Of a DNA stretch of 64,000 nt, positions 42,051 to 50,090 are shown piece by piece. The stretch's first letter is position 1. Every line of letters starts with the position of its first letter. This DNA is from Betaproteobacteria bacterium (GTDB lineage: Bacteria; Pseudomonadota; Gammaproteobacteria; Burkholderiales; Rhodocyclaceae). The stretch spans positions 2,183,001 to 2,247,000 of the forward strand of contig JADJXY010000002.1 in NCBI GenBank assembly GCA_016720065.1. Reading direction: 5' to 3'. Under the pieces are notes generated by a model. That model saw only the letters and a list, made by a program, of their open reading frames with translations, was not told where the DNA came from and made no database searches. Position numbers and translations under genes: made by a program.

Positions 42051-43061
42051 ATGTCCAGCAAAGCCATCCTCCTCGCCGCCGGCGGCGGTTTCGACCAGGT
42101 CAGCGTCGGCAGCCGCGCAGCCGCTCCACCCCGGGTCGGCGATATCACCGTGCGCCTCCACGCCAGCTCCCTCAACTATCACGATTACGTGGTCGTCAAG
42201 GGTGTGTGGGGCCCCGGCGAAACGCGCATTCCCATGGCCGACGGGGCGGGCGAGGTGATTGCCATCGGCGAAGGTGTGACGGAATTCAACCTAGGCGACC
42301 GGGTGGTCAGCACCTTCTTTCCCACCTGGCACGACGGCCCCCCGCAAGTCGAGGGCTTTGCCACCGTTCCCGGCGACGGCGTCGACGGCTACGCCCGTGA
42401 AGTCATCACCCGCCCCGCCACAGCCTTCACCCGCGCCCCCTGCGGCTACAGCCACGCCGAGGCGGCCACGCTGACTACCGCCGGCCTCACCGCCTGGCGG
42501 GCGCTGTTTTCCGACGATCACCTCAAACCCGGCGACACCGTTCTCGTCCAGGGCACCGGCGGCGTCTCCATCTTCGCCCTGCAATTCGCCAAAGCGGCGG
42601 GCGCCCGGGTCATCGCCACCTCGTCCAGCGATGACAAGCTTGCCCGCCTCGAAGCCCTCGGCGCCGACCACCTCATCAATTACAAGAAGGACGCCGCCTG
42701 GGGCGAAACCGCCCGCAGACTTACCGGCGGCCGGGGCGTGGACCATGTGGTCGAGGTCGGTGGGCCCGCCACCCTGGACCAATCCATGGTCGCCACCCGT
42801 ATCGGCGGCCATGTTTCGGTGATCGGCATCCTCTCGGGCCTGGAAGGCAAGCTCGCCTTCGTCACCGCCCTGGTGCGGCAACTCCGCCTGCAAGGGGTGC
42901 TGGTCGGCAGCCGGCGTCACCAGATGGACATGATCAATGCCATCGACGCCACCGGTCTGCGTCCCGTCATCGACCGCAGTTTCCCCCTGGAAGGCATCGT
43001 CGACGCCTTCCGCTACCAGGAAAGCAACCAGCACTTCGGCAAGATCTGCCTGGAGTGGTGA
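42051..43061 (+). CDS. Zinc-independent MDR alcohol dehydrogenase/quinone reductase-like
   Basis: A 336-residue medium-chain dehydrogenase/reductase. SSLNYHDYVVVKG and PMADGAGEVIAIGEGV form the GroES-like domain. VLVQGTGGVSIFALQFAKAAGA near 165-186 is the NAD(P) fold. GADHLINYKKDAAWGE and HFGKICLEW at the C-terminus resemble the NAD(P)-dependent alcohol dehydrogenases often listed as YogA/Zn-ADH-like. The structural and catalytic zinc ligands are not visible. The substrate is unknown. A clear AGGGAG ribosome site precedes the ATG. Confidence 0.85.
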   Translation: MSSKAILLAAGGGFDQVSVGSRAAAPPRVGDITVRLHASSLNYHDYVVVKGVWGPGETRIPMADGAGEVIAIGEGVTEFNLGDRVVSTFFPTWHDGPPQVEGFATVPGDGVDGYAREVITRPATAFTRAPCGYSHAEAATLTTAGLTAWRALFSDDHLKPGDTVLVQGTGGVSIFALQFAKAAGARVIATSSSDDKLARLEALGADHLINYKKDAAWGETARRLTGGRGVDHVVEVGGPATLDQSMVATRIGGHVSVIGILSGLEGKLAFVTALVRQLRLQGVLVGSRRHQMDMINAIDATGLRPVIDRSFPLEGIVDAFRYQESNQHFGKICLEW

Positions 43062-43104
43062 TCCCCGGGCGTCGGGCGGCGGTGAATGAAATTTTCACAG
43101 GCTC

Positions 43105-43596
43105 TCAGTGCCGCGCCCAGCGTTTCGTGGAACCGTCCGGCAGGATGAGAAAGGTTTCGTAAAGTTCATGCTGCACCCGTCTCTCCCCCGTGGTCGGGTC
43201 GAGCATGGTGCAGGCCGTCTCGCAGGTGGGGTTGCTGAACTCCCGTCCCGGCGCCCCCCGTGGCAGCCCGGGGACGGCAATTCCTCGGGCCTTGGGCTTT
43301 TCCCGCAGCAATTCGTGAATGTCTTCCGCAGGCACATGGCCTTCGACGAAATAGCCGGCCACGGTGGCGGTATGCACCGACTCCATGTCCTGGGGCACCT
43401 TCAGACGGCGTTTCACCGCGGCCATGTCGGCACTTTCCTTGTAGACCACCTTGAAGCCGTTGTCGGCCAGATGGGCCCCCCATTCGATGCACGCGAGACA
43501 CGGCGAAGGCATGTGAATCTCGACCACCGGCGGGGTGGAACCCGCCCAGACCAAGCAGGGCGCAAGCAGCAGCACTATCAGGGAAAGTCTGGACAT
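43105..43596 (-). CDS. DUF411-like exported protein
   Basis: A 163-residue exported protein with a signal peptide (LIVLLLAPCLVWAGS). The body follows the DUF411 pattern: EIHMPSPCLACIEWGAHLAD, then VKRRLKVPQDMES, VHTATVAGYFVEGHVPAEDI and a GIAVPGLPRGAPG motif. Typical members have CPCC and SCHTA, and some bind copper. Here the first is SPCLAC and the second SVHTA, so one of the conserved cysteines is lost. An extra C-terminal part (PTCETACTML...) adds two cysteines. Function is uncertain. Confidence 0.8.
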   Translation of the reverse strand: MSRLSLIVLLLAPCLVWAGSTPPVVEIHMPSPCLACIEWGAHLADNGFKVVYKESADMAAVKRRLKVPQDMESVHTATVAGYFVEGHVPAEDIHELLREKPKARGIAVPGLPRGAPGREFSNPTCETACTMLDPTTGERRVQHELYETFLILPDGSTKRWARH

Positions 43597-43651
43597 CGCG
43601 GAAGGTCGTCCTGGGCGAGAATGGAGATCATCCCATTATAGCCGCCACCCC

Positions 43652-43972
43652 ATGCTCAGCCTGAACCGCCCACCCCGCCCCCGACTTACCCTGCGTATCC
43701 TGGCCTATGCCCTGGCCGATGTCTTCGGCCTGGTCTGCATCGCCCTGGGCGCCACCTGGTTCGTGGGGAAAAAAGGCCTGTTCATCGCCGGCTTTCCGGG
43801 CTCCCTTGTTGAAGCCGTGGCCTGCACCGCAGGCGGAGTGGCCGTCATGATTTGGGCGGTCGCCCGCATCCTGGGCGAAATTGGCAAGCAGGGACCAGAA
43901 CTGCAGGCGCGTTACGCCGAATACATTGCCCGCAATCACCCGGGTGCCAAGCTGCCGCCGCAGGGCGATTAG
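43652..43972 (+). CDS. Small membrane protein of unknown function
   Basis: 106 residues with two predicted membrane segments (about 15-35 and 45-72: LADVFGLVCIALGATWFV and GSLVEAVACTAGGVAVMIWAVARIL). A short charged cytoplasmic tail ends ARNHPGAKLPPQGD. I do not recognise a named family. The ATG at 43652 follows the divergent DUF411 gene. Its stop overlaps the stop of the converging ribbon-helix-helix gene by 4 bases. Confidence 0.7.
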   Translation: MLSLNRPPRPRLTLRILAYALADVFGLVCIALGATWFVGKKGLFIAGFPGSLVEAVACTAGGVAVMIWAVARILGEIGKQGPELQARYAEYIARNHPGAKLPPQGD

Positions 43973-44175
43973 GCCCCGTCCTCCCCCCGCGCCCCACCCG
44001 CCTGCAACCACTCCGGCAGTTCTCTCCCGCCGGCGTTGTCGATGACGTACTGGCGGATGAGGCGGCGGACGACCTGGGAGGGCGTCAGATCCTGGGCCGC
44101 GCAGATTTCCTCGAAGAGCCGTTTCTTTACGGGATCGATCAGGAGGGTCAGGCGGGCTGTTCGATTCTCCACCAT
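43969..44175 (-). CDS. Ribbon-helix-helix (CopG-like) protein
   Basis: A 68-residue protein. RTARLTLLIDPVKKRLFEEI with AAQDLTPSQVVRRLIRQYV fits a ribbon-helix-helix DNA-binding domain (beta strand near 6-12, then two helices). It is divergent from the SulP gene across a 145-base region containing an ACATT...AATGT inverted repeat over the SulP promoter. A regulatory link to SulP is therefore possible. No toxin partner gene is adjacent. Confidence 0.72.
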   Translation of the reverse strand: MVENRTARLTLLIDPVKKRLFEEICAAQDLTPSQVVRRLIRQYVIDNAGGRELPEWLQAGGARGEDGA

Positions 44176-44242
44176 AGGCTGTTTCCTGCATGGTCACCGC
44201 AGAGGCAGCGCCCGCCGCGGCGTTGTTATCATTTTATTAACA

Positions 44243-44270
44243 TTGACACATAATACACGGCAAATGTAAT
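44243..44270 (+). promoter_or_regulatory. Sigma-70 promoter of the sulP-acyP operon
   Basis: A perfect -35 TTGACA at 44243-44248, a 16-base spacer and TGTAAT at 44265-44270. ACATT at 44240-44244 and AATGT at 44268-44272 form an inverted repeat that brackets the promoter, a plausible operator for the adjacent ribbon-helix-helix protein. The local sequence is notably AT-rich for this genome. Confidence 0.7.
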
Positions 44271-44320
44271 GTGCGCTTGAGCGGCGCGTCAACGGTGGCG
44301 CCCGTCCCTCCTCGACCCCC

Positions 44321-46006
44321 ATGAAAATCGCCTTCCGCCCGAAGTTGCTGGATTGCCTCCCCACCTACAATCGGGGACAGTTCGGGCGGGACATGGCCGC
44401 CGGCCTGACCGTCGGGGTGCTGGCCCTGCCGCTGGCCATGGCCTTCGCCATCGCCTCCGGCTGTTCCCCTACCGCGGGTATCTGGACGGCCATCGTCGCC
44501 GGCTTCATCACGGCCGCCCTGGGCGGCTCCCGGGTGCAGATCGGCGGCCCAACCGGCGCCTTCATTCCCATCGTCTATGGCATCGTCGCCGCTCACGGCT
44601 TCGCCAACCTCATGGGCGCCACCGTGCTTGCCGGCATCTTTCTCCTGGCGATGGGCCTGGCCCGACTGGGACAATTGATCCGCTTCATTCCGGTCACCGT
44701 GGTGATCGGCTTCACCAACGGTATCGCGGTGGTCATCTTCCTCGCCCAGATCAAGGATTTTTTCGGGCTGAAGATCGACAACCTGCCGGCGGAGTTCTTC
44801 CTGCGCCTCAAGACGCTTGCCGCCCACGCGCATACCGTGGACCCGATTACCCTGGGCCTGGCCCTGGCGTCCTTCGTCTTCCTGCTTTTCTACAATCGAC
44901 TGGCCCAGCGCATTGCCGTGTTGCGCCGGGCGCCGGGGCCCCTGGCGGTCCTCGTCGCCGGCACGGTGGCGGCCTTCGTCCTCGATCTGCCGGTGGAAAC
45001 CATCGGCAGCCGCTTCAATGGCATTCCCCAGACACTTCCCGACATCGGCCTGCCCGCGCTCTCGATTCACGATTTCGGCAAGCTCATTTCCCCTGCCCTG
45101 GCCATCGCACTGCTGGGGGCCATCGAGTCCCTGCTCTCCGCCCGGGTAGCCGACGGCCAGATCGACGACCGCCACGACCCCAACCAGGAGCTGGTCGCCC
45201 AGGGTCTGGCCAATATCGCCGCGCCCTTCTTCGGCGGCTTCGCCGCCACCGGCGCCATCGCCCGCACCACCACCAACGTGCGCAGCGGCGGCCGTACCCC
45301 GGTGGCCGGCATGGTCCATGCCGGCGTGCTGCTCGCCGTCGTTCTCGTGGCCGCACCGCTGGCGGCCTATGTACCCCTGGCCACGCTGTCGGCCATCGTC
45401 ATGGTGGTGGCCATCAACATGGGCGAGTGGCACGAGTTCCGCGAACTGCGTCGCTACTCCCTGGCTTACCGCACCATCCTGCTCGCCACCTTCACCCTCA
45501 CCGTGGTCTTCGACCTGACCATCGCCGTCGAATTCGGCATGGTGCTGGCCTGCCTCTTTTTCATCTACCGCATGTCGGATCTCACCACCGTCGAGCACCG
45601 CCCCCTGCGCGAGGCGGCCACCGAGGCCCGCTTCCTCTACCCCGATGGCACTCTGCGGGTAGCCACCTGGCAGATTTTCGGCTCCCTCTTCTTTGGCGCC
45701 GTGCACAAGCTGGAGGCCCTCCTCGACCCGGCAGCCGGGCACCCGGAGGTGGTCATCCTGGACATGAGCCGCCTGATCCAGCTCGACACCACGGGGCTCG
45801 AAGGACTGGAAAGCCTGCGCGAGCAACTCGCCAAGCGCCGCTGCCACCTGTTGCTGTGCGGCCTCAATTCACAGCCCGGTTCTCTCGTCTATCGCTCCGG
45901 CTTCGTGGACCACCTGGGGGACGACAACGTCTGTCCCGACCTGGCCCACGCCCTGCGGCGGGCGAACATGCTTCTCCCCGACCTCATGGGAGGCGATGAA
46001 TTGTGA
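44321..46006 (+). CDS. SulP-family inorganic anion transporter
   Basis: A 561-residue inner-membrane protein with about 12-14 hydrophobic segments up to residue 415, then a cytoplasmic STAS domain (about 435-550, with VVILDMSRLIQLDTTGLEGL). GLTVGVLALPLAMAFAIASG and GGSRVQIGGPTGAFIPIV are SulP signatures. Substrates in the family include sulfate, bicarbonate and dicarboxylates; this one cannot be assigned. An acylphosphatase gene overlaps its stop (GTGA). Confidence 0.93.
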   Translation: MKIAFRPKLLDCLPTYNRGQFGRDMAAGLTVGVLALPLAMAFAIASGCSPTAGIWTAIVAGFITAALGGSRVQIGGPTGAFIPIVYGIVAAHGFANLMGATVLAGIFLLAMGLARLGQLIRFIPVTVVIGFTNGIAVVIFLAQIKDFFGLKIDNLPAEFFLRLKTLAAHAHTVDPITLGLALASFVFLLFYNRLAQRIAVLRRAPGPLAVLVAGTVAAFVLDLPVETIGSRFNGIPQTLPDIGLPALSIHDFGKLISPALAIALLGAIESLLSARVADGQIDDRHDPNQELVAQGLANIAAPFFGGFAATGAIARTTTNVRSGGRTPVAGMVHAGVLLAVVLVAAPLAAYVPLATLSAIVMVVAINMGEWHEFRELRRYSLAYRTILLATFTLTVVFDLTIAVEFGMVLACLFFIYRMSDLTTVEHRPLREAATEARFLYPDGTLRVATWQIFGSLFFGAVHKLEALLDPAAGHPEVVILDMSRLIQLDTTGLEGLESLREQLAKRRCHLLLCGLNSQPGSLVYRSGFVDHLGDDNVCPDLAHALRRANMLLPDLMGGDEL

Positions 46007-46287
46007 AGCCGCCGGTGTCACGCCACTTGACCATCACGGGTACCGTCCAGGGGGTCGGTTACCGCTGGTCGATGATCGCAGAAGCGACCCGCCTGGGCCT
46101 TGACGGCTGGGTGCGCAACCGGCGGGACGGCAGCGTCGAAGCCCTGGCCCACGGAGACGAGGGCGCCCTTGCGCAGTTGGCCGACTGGGCTCGCGGGGGA
46201 CCGGCCGGAGCCGTCGTCGACGCCGTGGCGATCTGGGAGAGCCAGGAGAGTCCGCCTCAGGGTTTTCACCAGCATTCCACGGTTTGA
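46003..46287 (+). CDS. acyP: Acylphosphatase
   Basis: A 94-residue enzyme that hydrolyses acyl phosphates. LTITGTVQGVGYRWSM contains the phosphate loop with catalytic Arg21, and GWVRNRRDGSVEA contains Asn39; both catalytic residues are present. The length matches the family (about 90-100). The GTG start forms a GTGA overlap with the SulP stop, so it is coupled to the transporter. Confidence 0.94.
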   Translation: MKPPVSRHLTITGTVQGVGYRWSMIAEATRLGLDGWVRNRRDGSVEALAHGDEGALAQLADWARGGPAGAVVDAVAIWESQESPPQGFHQHSTV

Positions 46288-46313
46288 CAGCGGCAAAGAC
46301 CTTTCGCTACAGT
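46284..46313 (+). promoter_or_regulatory. Sigma-70 promoter of peroxiredoxin gene
   Basis: TTGACA at 46284-46289, overlapping the acyP stop codon, then an 18-base spacer and TACAGT at 46308-46313. The peroxiredoxin ATG follows about 70 bases later with an AGGAG ribosome site. Confidence 0.6.
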
Positions 46314-46382
46314 CGTCCCCTCCCCAGCCCGGCGCGCCCCTTTGCGCGTCCCTCGTTCACTCCCCATTCGCAGGAGATTCCC

Positions 46383-46982
46383 ATGGCCGTTCTCGTCGGC
46401 AAGCAAGCCCCGGACTTCACCGCCACCGCTGTCTATGGCAATAACGAAATCAAGGAACTCAAGCTCTCCAGCTACCGCGGCAAGCCCGTGGTGCTGTTCT
46501 TCTACCCGCTGGATTTCACCTTCGTCTGCCCCTCCGAGCTGATCGCCTTCGATCATCGCCTTGAGGAATTCAAGCAGCGTGGCGTGGAAGTCATCGGCGT
46601 TTCCATCGACTCCCAATTCACCCACCTGGCCTGGAAGAATACCGCCGTCAAGGAAGGCGGCATCGGGCAGGTCGGCTACCCCCTGGTCGCCGACGTCAAG
46701 CACGACATCTGCCGCGCCTACGACGTGGAACTGGAAGCCGCCGGCGTCGCCCTGCGCGGCTCCTTCCTCATCGACAAGAACGGCGTGGTCATGCACCAGG
46801 TGGTCAATATGCTGCCCCTGGGCCGCAACATCGACGAAATGCTGCGCATGGTCGACGCCCTTCAGTTCTTCGAGGAACACGGCGAGGTCTGCCCGGCGGG
46901 CTGGAACAAGGGCAAACCGGGCATGACCGCCAGCCCGGAAGGCGTCGCTGCCTATCTGGCCAAGAACGCCAAGAAGCTCTGA
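46383..46982 (+). CDS. Typical 2-Cys peroxiredoxin (AhpC/Prx1 type)
   Basis: A 199-residue thiol peroxidase that reduces hydrogen peroxide and organic hydroperoxides. The peroxidatic Cys49 lies in DFTFVCPSE and the resolving Cys170 in GEVCPAGW. GVSIDSQFTHLAW and the C-terminal helix place it in the Prx1 group, like eukaryotic Prx and cyanobacterial 2-Cys Prx. The reductant is probably thioredoxin, since no ahpF is nearby. A strong terminator follows, so it is a single-gene unit. Confidence 0.95.
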   Translation: MAVLVGKQAPDFTATAVYGNNEIKELKLSSYRGKPVVLFFYPLDFTFVCPSELIAFDHRLEEFKQRGVEVIGVSIDSQFTHLAWKNTAVKEGGIGQVGYPLVADVKHDICRAYDVELEAAGVALRGSFLIDKNGVVMHQVVNMLPLGRNIDEMLRMVDALQFFEEHGEVCPAGWNKGKPGMTASPEGVAAYLAKNAKKL

Positions 46983-47066
46983 TCGCTGCGGCTGCCTTCT
47001 CATGGCCCGCCAGGTGCAGCGTCAGCTTGCCGCATCGGCCATGCGTCCCGGCCTCGCATCGGCTCG

Positions 47067-47092
47067 AAAACCCCGCCCCGGCGGGGTTTTTT
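47067..47092 (+). terminator. Rho-independent terminator of peroxiredoxin gene
   Basis: A 10-bp stem AAAACCCCGC/GCGGGGTTTT with a 4-base loop, followed by TT. The A-rich left arm means it could also work on the minus strand. Confidence 0.9.
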
Positions 47093-47133
47093 CATACCCC
47101 CGCGAAAGCGCTGTGGTAATTTTGCCATTTATG

Positions 47134-47139
47134 TACAAT
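47134..47139 (+). promoter_or_regulatory. Candidate -10 of the HTH-receiver regulator
   Basis: TACAAT, 28 bases before the ATG at 47168, in a locally AT-rich stretch after the terminator. No clear -35 is found. Confidence 0.4.
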
Positions 47140-47167
47140 CCGGGAACATTGAGGTTTTCGACGGATC

Positions 47168-47752
47168 ATGGCTGACGATCGCTACCTGACCACCCGGCAA
47201 GTCGCCGCCCGACTGGGCGTATCCCTGGGCACCGTGCAGCAGATGGTGGAGTCCGGCGCGCTCGAAGCCTGGAAAACCGCGGGTGGCCACCGCCGCATCC
47301 TGGCCAACTCGGTGGAGTCCTATATCGCCCGCACTCACCCGGCGACCCGGGCCGACAATGCGGAACGCCCCCTGGACATCCTGATCGCCGAGGACGACCC
47401 CCTGCAGCGCAAGCTGTACGAAACGACCCTGGCTTCCTGGCAGTTCCCCCTCCGCGTGCGCCTGGTGGACAACGGCTTCGACGGCTTGGTGGAGGTGGGC
47501 CGTGCCGTCCCCGATATCCTCATCGCCGATCTGGTCATGCCGGCCATGGACGGCTTCGAAATGGTCCGCCGCCTGCGCGAGCGTTCCGAGCTCGCCACCA
47601 TGGACATCCTCGTGGTGAGTTCGCTTTCCGACGCCGAAATCGAGGCCGCCGGGGGTCTTCCGCCCGCGGTCAATGTGTACCAGAAACCCGTTCCCTTCCA
47701 CGAGCTCAAGGGCTACACCCAGGCGCGTCTGACCACGCGACGCAGGAGCTGA
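47168..47752 (+). CDS. HTH (excisionase/MerR-like) - receiver domain regulator
   Basis: A 194-residue protein. Residues 5-55 are an excisionase-type winged HTH (YLTTRQVAARLGVSLGTVQQ, then AGGHRRILANSVESYI). Residues 69-190 are a response-regulator receiver with acidic pair DD near 76-77, phospho-acceptor Asp121 in ILIADLVMPAMDG, and Lys in YQKPVPFHELK. DNA-binding domain first and receiver second is the reverse of the usual order. No histidine kinase is adjacent; the next gene is a soluble chemoreceptor. Confidence 0.88.
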   Translation: MADDRYLTTRQVAARLGVSLGTVQQMVESGALEAWKTAGGHRRILANSVESYIARTHPATRADNAERPLDILIAEDDPLQRKLYETTLASWQFPLRVRLVDNGFDGLVEVGRAVPDILIADLVMPAMDGFEMVRRLRERSELATMDILVVSSLSDAEIEAAGGLPPAVNVYQKPVPFHELKGYTQARLTTRRRS

Positions 47753-47897
47753 ACATGCCTTTGGATGGATTTCCTTCAAGTCACGGCGATCCGGGCCGTA
47801 ATCGGGAAGAAATCCGCTGGCGAGGGCTTTTCCGGTAACGTATCATTCGCAGAACAGTCCTGCGCATACACAAGAACGACAGGGTGAGGAGATAAAC

Positions 47898-49415
47898 ATG
47901 GGGCTATTTGGCGGCAACGCTTCCCTCGACAAGATCGACCGCGACATCGCGGCCATTGCTGACGGCAACGCGGATCTTTCCTGCTCCATCGGCAGCAGCG
48001 ACAGCGGTACTGCCGGGCGCATATCGGCCAACCTCAATCGCTTCTTTTCCAAGGTCCGCGGACTCATCGTCCACGCCCGGGAAAAGAGCGTCAGCATCGC
48101 CGCCGACGCCGCCCGAATGAACCATCTGGTGCAATTGACCGGCAGCGCAGTCAAAAAGCAGGAAGATCTGGCCGAAGCCGTCTTCGCCTCCAGCAACCGG
48201 GTCAATCAGGCCGTTTCCGAAGTCGCTCTCAACGCCGACGCCATCGAGTCCTCGACGCATAACAACCTGGATCTTGCCCAGCGCTCCCTGGACCAGATGC
48301 ATACCGTGGCCGACACCATGCAGTCGGCCAACGCCCACATCGAGCACTTCGCCACCACGGTGGGCGAGCTGCACACCAGCTCGATGAAGATCAACGAGAT
48401 CGTTTCCCTCATCAACGACATTTCCGACCAGACCAACCTGCTGGCACTCAACGCGGCCATCGAGGCAGCCCGGGCGGGCGAGGCGGGGCGCGGCTTCGCG
48501 GTGGTTGCGGACGAAGTGCGCAAGCTGGCCGAAAAGGTCAAGACGGCAACCCAGGTCATCGGCCAGAACACCCAGTCCATGATCAACCTGGTCGTGGACA
48601 CCTCGGAAAAAACCCGCGCCATCGTCGGCGACGTCACCCAGGCCAATAGTTACATCGAAACCTCCGCCCGCGACCTGGGCGCCATGGTCGAGGACTTCAA
48701 GCAGACCACCGACCAGTTGGGCACCATCGCCGGCGCCATCCGCAACCTGCGGGAAAGCAACCAGTCGATCCACAGCGAAGTCGAGGAAATCCGCAATCTG
48801 GCCCTGGACATTTCCGGCAAGGTGCGCCAGTGCGAGGATTCCTCCAAGACTCTGCGGGGTTCCACCGAAGACCTGCAGGGCACTCTGGCGGATTTCCGCA
48901 CCGGCAACAGCATGTTCGACAAGCTGCACGATGCCAGCGCCGCCTTCCGCGACAAGGTGGCAGCAGTGCTGCAGCGCCTCGCCGACCGGGGGGTGAATGT
49001 TTTCGACCAGGCGTACAAGGACATTCCCGCTTCCAACCCCAAGCGCTTCACCACAGCCTACGACAGCCAGTGCGATTCCGAGCTGACCCGCATCTACGAC
49101 GACCTGTTGCGCGACATGCCCGGGCTGATCTATTCCCTCGCGGTGGATAGCAAGGGCTACGCCCCGGCCCACAACAGCATTTTCTCCAATGCGCCGACCG
49201 GCGACCCGGTGGTCGACACCGCCAAGTGTCGCCACAAGCGCATGTTCAACGACCCCGTCGGCATCAAGCTGGCCACCAACCAGAAACCCTCTCTCTTCCA
49301 GACGTACGTCCGCGACACGGGCGAAATCCTCAACGACCTCTCCATGCCCATCACCATCGGCGGTCGCCACTGGGGCGCGGTACGCATCGGTTTCAAGACC
49401 GACATGGTGAAGTAG
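47898..49415 (+). CDS. Soluble methyl-accepting chemotaxis protein
   Basis: 505 residues, no membrane segments. The signalling hairpin ISDQTNLLALNAAIEAARAG lies near 173-192, flanked by coiled-coil helices (about 60-320). The last 165 residues (from about 340) form a sensory-looking domain with the recurring motifs PAHNSIFSNAPTGDP, CRHKRMFNDPVG, DTGEILNDLSMPI and GRHWGAVRIGF. Putting the sensor after the signalling module is the reverse of typical receptors. It is cytoplasmic, so it should sense an internal signal. No chemotaxis genes are in the window. Confidence 0.9.
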   Translation: MGLFGGNASLDKIDRDIAAIADGNADLSCSIGSSDSGTAGRISANLNRFFSKVRGLIVHAREKSVSIAADAARMNHLVQLTGSAVKKQEDLAEAVFASSNRVNQAVSEVALNADAIESSTHNNLDLAQRSLDQMHTVADTMQSANAHIEHFATTVGELHTSSMKINEIVSLINDISDQTNLLALNAAIEAARAGEAGRGFAVVADEVRKLAEKVKTATQVIGQNTQSMINLVVDTSEKTRAIVGDVTQANSYIETSARDLGAMVEDFKQTTDQLGTIAGAIRNLRESNQSIHSEVEEIRNLALDISGKVRQCEDSSKTLRGSTEDLQGTLADFRTGNSMFDKLHDASAAFRDKVAAVLQRLADRGVNVFDQAYKDIPASNPKRFTTAYDSQCDSELTRIYDDLLRDMPGLIYSLAVDSKGYAPAHNSIFSNAPTGDPVVDTAKCRHKRMFNDPVGIKLATNQKPSLFQTYVRDTGEILNDLSMPITIGGRHWGAVRIGFKTDMVK

Positions 49416-49473
49416 GTCCGGGGCGTGCGCAGGGCAAGCGGTGGGCAAGGGCCTGCCGTGATTCGGGGCTGAC

Positions 49474-50058
49474 ATGGCCGCAGCGGGTTTTCGTGACGTG
49501 CTCGCCTACTGGTTCGGCCAGCCCGACGATGCGGACTTCGGCAAACCCCGGGCGGTCTGGTTCAACAAGGACGCCGCGGCCGATGCCGAAATCCGGGGCC
49601 GTTTCCGCGCCCTCCACCTGTGGGCCCACGGGGGCCTCCTCAACGCCTGGGACGAACAGGCCGAATCCGCCCTCGCCCTGATCCTGGTCCTCGACCAGTT
49701 TTCCCGCCAGATCTACCGCGACCAGCCCAAGGCCTTCGCCAGCGACGGCAAGGCTTTGGCCCTGGCCGAGAAAGCCCTGGCGGCGTGCTTCGACCGGGCA
49801 TTGCCCCCCCTGCAAAGGGCCTTCTTCTACTTTCCCTTCGAGCATGCCGAGTCGTCTGTCGCCCAGGCGCGGGCCGTGGCGCTCTTCGAAGCCCTGGCCG
49901 CGGAAGCGCCGGAACTGGCGAGCTTCGCCGACTATGCGCGGCGCCACCGGGAGGTCATCGCCCGCTTCGGCCGCTTTCCCCACCGCAATACCCTTCTCGG
50001 GCGAGCGAATACGCCCGAGGAAGCGGAATATCTGGCCCAACCGGGCAGCGGATTCTGA
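49474..50058 (+). CDS. DUF924-family protein
   Basis: A 194-residue predicted cytoplasmic, all-helical protein. VLAYWFGQPDDADFG, WFNKD, LILVLDQFSRQIYRDQPKAF and FGRFPHRNTLLGR are the conserved stretches of DUF924 (PF06041), a TPR-like fold of unknown role. The length fits the family. It converges with dnaE, with 32 bases between the stops. Confidence 0.9.
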   Translation: MAAAGFRDVLAYWFGQPDDADFGKPRAVWFNKDAAADAEIRGRFRALHLWAHGGLLNAWDEQAESALALILVLDQFSRQIYRDQPKAFASDGKALALAEKALAACFDRALPPLQRAFFYFPFEHAESSVAQARAVALFEALAAEAPELASFADYARRHREVIARFGRFPHRNTLLGRANTPEEAEYLAQPGSGF

Positions 50059-50090
50059 CGCCCTCCATTCGGGAGGAGCGCGCATTTGGG

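Noticed and set aside
47753..47897. Riboswitch (for example c-di-GMP) before the chemoreceptor
   Set aside because: I looked for GEMM-type conserved segments and found none; only a normal AGGAG ribosome site is clear.
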